Translations under genes and position numbers: made by a program | In this document: positions 59,450 through 64,000 of the stretch, in pieces | Position numbering within the stretch: position 1 is the first letter of the stretch | Layout of the letters: every line of letters begins with the position of its first letter | NCBI RefSeq assembly: GCF_003325955.1 | Contig: NZ_CP030929.1 | Location: 434,001-498,000, forward strand | Length of the DNA: 64,000 nucleotides | Direction: 5' to 3' | Source of the DNA: Aurantimicrobium sp. MWH-Uga1 | Lineage (GTDB): Bacteria; Actinomycetota; Actinomycetes; Actinomycetales; Microbacteriaceae | The notes under the pieces: generated by a model | What the model saw: only the letters and a program-made list of their open reading frames with translations | Database searches by the model: none | What the model was told of the DNA's origin: nothing

Positions 59450-60184
59450 ATGTCAGAGAACATCACCCGTGCTGACGGCCGTGCCGTCGACCAGCTTCGT
59501 GAAATCACCATCGAACGAGGCTGGAGTGAACAAGCAGAAGGCTCAGCTCTCATCTCCTTTGGTAAAACCAAGGTTCTGTGCACTGCCTCATTCACCAGTG
59601 GGGTGCCTCGCTGGATGACAGGATCCGGTAAAGGCTGGGTGACTGCTGAATACGCGATGATTCCTCGCTCGACCAACTCGCGGATGGACCGTGAAGCGGT
59701 CAAAGGCAAAATTGGTGGTCGTACCCACGAGATTTCTCGCCTCATTGGCCGCTCACTGCGCGCAGTGGTCAATACCAAAGCTTTGGGCGAAAACACCATC
59801 GTGATCGACTGTGATGTTCTTCAAGCTGACGGGGGAACCCGCACAGCTGCAATTACGGGAGCATATGTTGCTCTGGCTGAGGCCATTACGTGGGGTAAAT
59901 CACAAAAACTCATTCCCGCCTCTGCCGAACCACTAATCGACAGCGTTTCGGCCGTATCGGTCGGAATTATTGATGGTGTGCCCATGCTGGATCTTGCCTA
60001 TGTTGAGGATGTCCGCGCGGAGACAGACATGAATGTCGTAGTCACCGGTCGCGGACTCTTTGTTGAAGTTCAAGGAACTGCTGAGGGCGCTCCTTTCGAC
60101 CGCAACGAGCTGAACTCGTTGCTGGATCTTGCCGTTGCTGGGGCACACGACCTCACCAACTTCCAGCGACAAGCACTTGCTTAG
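59450..60184 (+). CDS. rph: Ribonuclease PH
   Basis: 244 residues. Phosphate-dependent 3' exoribonuclease that trims tRNA precursors. Seen: [19 protein letters not shown] near 5-23, [11 protein letters not shown] near 39-49, [39 protein letters not shown] near 64-102 (RNA- and phosphate-binding), and [19 protein letters not shown] near 120-138. Normal length. It lies 8 bases after murI and 3 bases before rdgB. Confidence 0.96.
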   Translation: MSENITRADGRAVDQLREITIERGWSEQAEGSALISFGKTKVLCTASFTSGVPRWMTGSGKGWVTAEYAMIPRSTNSRMDREAVKGKIGGRTHEISRLIGRSLRAVVNTKALGENTIVIDCDVLQADGGTRTAAITGAYVALAEAITWGKSQKLIPASAEPLIDSVSAVSVGIIDGVPMLDLAYVEDVRAETDMNVVVTGRGLFVEVQGTAEGAPFDRNELNSLLDLAVAGAHDLTNFQRQALA

Positions 60185-60187
60185 CTC

Positions 60188-60772
60188 ATGAACACTTTCG
60201 TGTTGGCAACCCACAATCAGCACAAGATTGAGGAATTCAATGCCATCCTGGGCTCACTTGTTCCCGGCATAACGGTGATTGGCTATGACGGGCCTGAGCC
60301 CATCGAAGATGGTGTGAGCTTTGCCGAGAACGCGCTCATTAAAGCGCGTGCAGCGGCCGCTCACACAGGACTAACGTCCCTGTCAGATGACTCCGGTATC
60401 TGTGTGGATGTTTTAGGCGGTGCCCCAGGAATCTTTTCTGCCCGCTGGGCAGGATCCGCCAAAGACAATGCTGCGAATGTTCAACTCCTACTGGATCAAC
60501 TCGGTGATGTCAGAGATGAAGACCGCAGTGCGCACTTCCAATGCACTATTGCTGTGGTGAACCCTGTGACCAATGAGGAATATGTGGTCGAGGGGAAGTG
60601 GCCTGGCCGCATTGCCCGTGAAATTCACGGAGCAAACGGTTTTGGCTATGACCCCGTTTTTATTCCTGAAGGTTATGAGGTCACTGCGGCAATCTTGGAT
60701 CCCGATGAGAAGAATCAATTAAGTCATCGCTCTCGCGCTTTACGGGCCTTGGCTGACAGACTGAGCTCATGA
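60188..60772 (+). CDS. rdgB: XTP/dITP diphosphatase (RdgB/HAM1)
   Basis: 194 residues. It hydrolyses non-canonical purine triphosphates to keep them out of DNA. Seen: VLATHNQHKIEEF at the start (SHR/T-x-N-x-x-K motif), SFAENALIKARAAA near 41-54, SDDSGICVDVLGGAPGIFSARWAG near 65-88, and FGYDPVFIPEG near 155-165. A 4-base overlap (ATGA) leads into the SDR gene. Confidence 0.95.
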   Translation: MNTFVLATHNQHKIEEFNAILGSLVPGITVIGYDGPEPIEDGVSFAENALIKARAAAAHTGLTSLSDDSGICVDVLGGAPGIFSARWAGSAKDNAANVQLLLDQLGDVRDEDRSAHFQCTIAVVNPVTNEEYVVEGKWPGRIAREIHGANGFGYDPVFIPEGYEVTAAILDPDEKNQLSHRSRALRALADRLSS

Positions 60773-61461
60773 CTGAACTAGCAGGTAAGCGTATTCTCGT
60801 CACCGGTGGAACCGGTGCGCTCGGCTCCCGTATTGCACGTCAACTTTCTGAAGCTGGTGCTCACGTTGTTCTCACGGGACGCGATGGCGCAAAGCTCCAG
60901 GAACTTGGTATCTCCAGTGAGCTCTTCACGCTTGATTTGGCACTGCCGGGCGCTGCGGAATCCCTGGTGAACACAGTCACCTCTGCAGGCCAGCTTGATG
61001 GAATTGTGATTGCTCACGGCTTGGTTGCATTTGGGCCAGTTGCCGAACTCGAGGTGGGGACGCTGAGCACCTTGGTTGCTGTCAATGAAACCAGTGCTAT
61101 CGAACTTATTCGAGAAGCTATTCCTGCTTTGGTTGCTTCCAAGTTAGCTGGAAGCGATCCTTTCATTGTCACCATTTCTGGTGTGATCGCAGATATGCCA
61201 ACAGCTGGCATGGCCGCTTATGGTGCCAGCAAGGCAGGCTTGAAAGCTTTCGTCAATGCTGCCCAACGAGAACTGCGCCGTGAGGGTATTCGCATACTAG
61301 ACACGCGTCCACCGCACACCGAAACAGGTCTTGCCTCACGCGCTATTTCTGGTGTTGCCCCAACAATGCCTGAAGGACTTTCGCCCGATGCTGTTGCAAC
61401 GCGTATTGTCACCGCGATCACAGCCGATGAAAAGGATGTCCCCGCTGACGCTTTCAGCTAG
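60769..61461 (+). CDS. Short-chain dehydrogenase/reductase
   Basis: 230 residues. NAD(P)-binding VTGGTGALGSRIARQLSEAG near 11-30, a DxD-like cofactor region, AHGLV in place of NAG near 84-88, catalytic Ser in VTISGVIADMPTAG and Tyr-x-x-x-Lys in AAYGASKAGLKAFV near 153-166. The substrate is unknown. Start overlaps the rdgB stop by 4 bases. The end overlaps the convergent asparaginase stop by 4 bases. Confidence 0.88.
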   Translation: MTELAGKRILVTGGTGALGSRIARQLSEAGAHVVLTGRDGAKLQELGISSELFTLDLALPGAAESLVNTVTSAGQLDGIVIAHGLVAFGPVAELEVGTLSTLVAVNETSAIELIREAIPALVASKLAGSDPFIVTISGVIADMPTAGMAAYGASKAGLKAFVNAAQRELRREGIRILDTRPPHTETGLASRAISGVAPTMPEGLSPDAVATRIVTAITADEKDVPADAFS

Positions 61462-62447
61462 AAGGTTGTTGTGAGCTGTCCCACAACTTTGCCGCCGCCG
61501 TAAACCTCGGTGTGCAAGCGGGGGATAAGTGCATCAAGAGCACTCTGTTCGAGAGCGCCTGCACGCACCAGAGCCCGCAGGGCAACAAGAGGTGCTGTGC
61601 GCAAATTTCCATCAAGAATCTTGGTCGCCACGGTTGTTCCATCTGGGGTGGAAACAAGGAACACACCTTCGTAACCTGACTTCGCGACGAAGCCGAGCTC
61701 TTCCATGATGAGTGTGTCGGGCTCCCCGTGATCTCCCACAACCCAGGGGTGCGCGAGCATGGAAGCAAACAGTTTCTGTGCAGAGGAAGCGATGTTCATG
61801 GGCGCAGATTCATCTGCTGAACGCATCTTGGCAACACCCTGAGCAAGGGCAACCAGCGGCATGGCGTGGACGGGAGCACCACAACCATCAACGGCGGTGG
61901 CTGTCACAGTCTCACCTGTGAGATATTCCACAGCTTCGAGAATGCGCAGTTGAAGAGGGTGACCTGGATCGGTGTAGTTGTCAGTAGGCCAGCCTTCGGC
62001 CTGGCATGCCAGCAACATCGCCGCGTGCTTTCCTGAACAGCAGTGATAAATAGGCAGTGCCAATCCATCAGCTTTGTATACCTGCTTGAGCATCTCTTTG
62101 TTGACGGGCCATTCTGTGGCACAACGCAGATCAGTTTCAGTGAAACCGCCCATGCCTAACACCTCACGCACCATCTCGGTATGTGCTGCCGAACCTGTGT
62201 GGCTGGAGGTTGCTAAAGCGGTGTGCTCGGGAGAGAGGTTAATCCCGGTCGAGAAGATACCCATTGCCTGGAATAGCTTCATGGCTGAGCGAGGAAAAAC
62301 TAGTGCTGTGGGATCGCCTTTACTGAAGATCACATCGCCCTGAGGGTTGACCACAACCACGCTTCCTGCGTGACGTGATTCGATGAAGTCATTCCGAACC
62401 AGAACGGCTAATTCTTCGGATGTGGCGACGCTGCCTGTTTCTGCCAT
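61458..62447 (-). CDS. L-asparaginase II (PF06089 type)
   Basis: 329 residues. It resembles the thermolabile asparaginase II family (Rhizobium etli type), unrelated to the classical periplasmic enzymes. Seen: LVRNDFIESRHAGSVVVV near 16-33, SAMKLFQAMG near 54-63, YHCCSGKHAAMLLAC near 133-147 (the conserved Cys/Ser/Lys region) and VDGCGAPVHAMPL near 185-197. It would release ammonia and aspartate from asparagine. AAGGA precedes the ATG. It lies on the same strand as gabT but is separated from it by a terminator. Confidence 0.87.
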   Translation of the reverse strand: MAETGSVATSEELAVLVRNDFIESRHAGSVVVVNPQGDVIFSKGDPTALVFPRSAMKLFQAMGIFSTGINLSPEHTALATSSHTGSAAHTEMVREVLGMGGFTETDLRCATEWPVNKEMLKQVYKADGLALPIYHCCSGKHAAMLLACQAEGWPTDNYTDPGHPLQLRILEAVEYLTGETVTATAVDGCGAPVHAMPLVALAQGVAKMRSADESAPMNIASSAQKLFASMLAHPWVVGDHGEPDTLIMEELGFVAKSGYEGVFLVSTPDGTTVATKILDGNLRTAPLVALRALVRAGALEQSALDALIPRLHTEVYGGGKVVGQLTTTF

Positions 62448-62465
62448 GAGTATTCCTTGTGCTGT

Positions 62466-62502
62466 TCAAAAAGGAAGGGGTCACCAGCAACTGGTGACCC
62501 CT
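62466..62502 (-). terminator. Terminator of gabT
   Basis: Perfect 12-bp stem AGGGGTCACCAG / CTGGTGACCCCT (62476-62487, 62491-62502) with a 3-base loop. On the minus strand it is followed by TCCTTTTT. Confidence 0.85.
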
Positions 62503-62519
62503 CACAATCTACTTGTTCT

Positions 62520-63863
62520 TTAGAGTGAAGCCAGTGCTTCATCGAGAACACTCAGTGCATCTTCGAGGAGTGCATCGCTGGTGGTCACTGCGGGGAGGAA
62601 ACGCAGCACGTTGTAGTAGCTTCCTGCACTGAGCAAGAGCAGGCCGTGTTGGGCACCATAGGCAATAACCTTCTTGACTGCATCAGGGTTGGGGTCTTTG
62701 GTGCCGGGCTGGACAAGCTCAATTGCGAGCATCGCGCCACGGCCACGGACATCACCAATCACGGGGTATTTTTCCTGCAGCTGACGCAGTCCACCACCGA
62801 GAGTCTTTTCGATGCGCTTAGCTTCAGCAAAAAGCTTTCCATCTTCGAGCTGTTCGAATACAGACAAAGCTGCAGCACAAGCAACAGGGTTACCACCATA
62901 GGTTCCACCCATTCCGCCGACGTGAACAGAGTCCATAATGTCTGCGCGACCAACGACAGCAGACAGCGGCATACCACCGGCAATACCCTTGGCAACGGTC
63001 ATCATGTCGGGAACAACACCCATGTTGGTGGTAGCGAAGTAGTCACCGGTTCGAGCAATACCACTCTGAACCTCGTCGGCTACAAAGACAACATTGTTTG
63101 CGGTGCACCACTCTTGTATGGCTGCGAGGTAGCCATCGGCTGGAACAACGAATCCACCTTCACCCTGGATGGGTTCCATGAAGATACATGCGAGATCTTC
63201 AGCGCCTACAATCTTTTCGAAGTAGGAGAGGGTGCGCTTGGCAGCCTCAGCTCCGCTAAGACCATCGTGGAAAGGGTAGGAGCTGGGAGCGCGGAAAACG
63301 GAACTTCCGAGAGGACCAAATCCGGTTCCGTAGGGGGCGTTCTTGAAGTTCATACCCATGGTCAGGTTGGTGCGACCGTGGTAAGCGTGGTCGATAACGC
63401 CCACACCGTTCTTGCCTGTGAACTTGCGGGCAAACTTGACGGCGTTTTCTACTGCTTCTGCACCAGAGTTGGCGAGCATGACGCGCTTGTCGTGGTTACC
63501 GGGGGTGTGCTTGATGAGCTGCTCAGCTACTGCGACATAACCTTCGTAGGGTGTCACGGTGAAGCACAAGTGGGTGTAATGACCGGCCTGCTCGGCGACA
63601 GCAGCAACGACGCCGTCGTTGCTGTGGCCGACAGTTGTTACACCAATGCCTGCTGCGAAGTCAATGAACTGGTTGCCGTCCACATCAACCACGATAGAAC
63701 CGTGTGCGTTTTCAATGAACACAGGAAGTGCAGCACCCACACCTGCAGAAACGACAGCGTTACGTCGCTTCATCATTTCTTGTGACTTGGGTCCAGGGAT
63801 TGCGGTAACAACCTTGCGTTCTTGTGTAACAACGGTTGCGGCGGGGGCTGAAGTGTTCGTCAT
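62520..63863 (-). CDS. gabT: 4-aminobutyrate aminotransferase
   Basis: 447-residue class III PLP aminotransferase. Seen: GSIVVDVDGNQFIDFAAGIGVTTVGH near 55-80, LANSGAEAVENAVKFARK near 129-146, GRTNLTMGMNFKNAPYG near 165-182, VFVADEVQSGIARTG near 255-270, and PLP lysine Lys292 in MTVAKGIAGGMPLSAVVG. This matches actinobacterial GabT. It moves the amino group of GABA to 2-oxoglutarate, giving succinate semialdehyde. No semialdehyde dehydrogenase is adjacent. TAGGAT plus 6 bases precedes the ATG. Confidence 0.93.
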   Translation of the reverse strand: MTNTSAPAATVVTQERKVVTAIPGPKSQEMMKRRNAVVSAGVGAALPVFIENAHGSIVVDVDGNQFIDFAAGIGVTTVGHSNDGVVAAVAEQAGHYTHLCFTVTPYEGYVAVAEQLIKHTPGNHDKRVMLANSGAEAVENAVKFARKFTGKNGVGVIDHAYHGRTNLTMGMNFKNAPYGTGFGPLGSSVFRAPSSYPFHDGLSGAEAAKRTLSYFEKIVGAEDLACIFMEPIQGEGGFVVPADGYLAAIQEWCTANNVVFVADEVQSGIARTGDYFATTNMGVVPDMMTVAKGIAGGMPLSAVVGRADIMDSVHVGGMGGTYGGNPVACAAALSVFEQLEDGKLFAEAKRIEKTLGGGLRQLQEKYPVIGDVRGRGAMLAIELVQPGTKDPNPDAVKKVIAYGAQHGLLLLSAGSYYNVLRFLPAVTTSDALLEDALSVLDEALASL

Positions 63864-63875
63864 AGTGCAATCCTA
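63864..63875 (-). promoter_or_regulatory. Leaderless promoter -10 of gabT
   Basis: Minus-strand TAGGAT (63875-63870), 6 bases, then the ATG at 63863. Confidence 0.5.
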
Positions 63876-63948
63876 ACTTCCTCGGCACTGGGGTAAATGG
63901 TGGGTGTGGAAGAAAAAAGTCCAGTTTTTCTCGCAATTTTCAAGGATA

Positions 63949-63962
63949 GTTCGTATCCGAAC
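63949..63962. promoter_or_regulatory. Palindrome GTTCG-TATC-CGAAC upstream of gabT
   Basis: Perfect 5-bp arms with a 4-base spacer, and a further GTTCG half-site at 63973-63977, 24 bases on. It is a candidate operator for gabT or for the gene that starts at the window edge (ATG 63992 after GGAAAG). Confidence 0.5.
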
Positions 63963-63991
63963 AATATTGCTAGTTCGAAAGAAGTGGAAAG

Positions 63992-64000
63992 ATGGTGATT
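63992..64000 (+). CDS. Possible start of a divergent gene (partial)
   Basis: ATG GTG ATT at the right edge follows a purine-rich stretch (AAGTGGAAAG) that could be a ribosome-binding site. Only three codons are visible, so product and even coding status are unknown. A regulator of gabT would be a natural occupant of this divergent position. Confidence 0.25.

Noticed and set aside
62646-63785. 379-codon ORF on the plus strand opposite gabT
   Set aside because: Antisense shadow of a confidently identified aminotransferase; its composition (His/Val/Gly/Cys-rich) matches no protein family.
1-64000. CRISPR arrays, tRNA/rRNA genes, insertion sequences, prophage or defence islands
   Set aside because: I saw no repeat-spacer pattern, transposase, integrase, tRNA cloverleaf or typical defence protein in any frame or gap; the window reads as conserved core genome.

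Overview
The window looks like a chromosomal core segment of a small-genome aquatic actinobacterium of the Microbacteriaceae type, for example an Aurantimicrobium or Rhodoluna relative. The reasons are a moderate G+C content, an actinorhodopsin-type proton pump, actinobacteria-specific small families (DUF3117, DUF3107, DUF3039), the fdxA-dapC pair and the NrtR-controlled NAD operon. The genus is an inference. I see no rRNA, tRNA, insertion sequence, prophage, CRISPR array or recognisable defence island. Coding density is very high and most intergenic gaps are under 200 bp.

Layout: 1-1642 small membrane, DUF4287, DUF1801 and SOUL heme-binding proteins. 1659-7306 (minus) an NAD biosynthesis operon nrtR-nadA-nadB-nadC-cysteine desulfurase with two operator-like palindromes. 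7446-12187 glycine cleavage operon gcvT-gcvH-gcvP behind a tandem glycine riboswitch. 12194-13171 actinorhodopsin with a structured leader and its own terminator. 13186-15745 cysteine hydrolase, TetR regulator, lipoprotein and CPBP protease. 15968-21186 a peptide ABC transporter. 21366-24117 typA and an FTR1 iron permease behind three overlapping iron boxes. 24277-30700 ferredoxin, dapC, citrate synthase, alcohol dehydrogenase, dapD and dapE. 30715-33288 PIG-V-like mannosyltransferase, DUF3117, O-methyltransferase and TatB. 33285-34837 (minus) an alkylation-repair operon with a shortened Ada, Ogt and Tag. 34941-38432 polyamine/GABA catabolism with an Lrp regulator. 38429-41498 Mrp, DUF1003 and an MgtE-N/CBS protein. 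41568-46003 PutA and a divergent LysR regulator. 45984-50772 assorted membrane and peptidase genes. 50778-53312 DEAD-box helicase, MiaE-like ferritin-fold protein and DUF3107. 53441-55822 CoA-transferase and glutaryl-CoA dehydrogenase. 55855-58119 polymer-export ABC transporter with a LicC-like nucleotidyltransferase. 58328-61461 DUF3039, murI, rph, rdgB and an SDR. 61458-63863 asparaginase and gabT.

Functionally the segment describes a light-assisted heterotroph feeding on amino-nitrogen compounds: peptides, glycine, proline, putrescine or GABA, asparagine, and possibly lysine via glutarate. It also carries de novo NAD synthesis, lysine/diaminopimelate synthesis and tight control of iron uptake.

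The most striking feature seen across the window is a recurring start architecture. A TAnnnT (sometimes CAnnnT) hexamer lies exactly 6 or 7 bases before an ATG or GTG at about twenty genes that lack a Shine-Dalgarno sequence, which points to pervasive leaderless transcription. The other notable non-coding elements are the tandem glycine riboswitch with a helix that could hide the gcvT ribosome-binding site, the paired hairpins in the rhodopsin leader, the two NrtR-like operators and the three iron boxes. I did not find a clear-cut new multi-gene system. The best candidates for undescribed biology are the rhodopsin leader, the 31-bp dapD/dapE double leaderless promoter and the shortened Ada.
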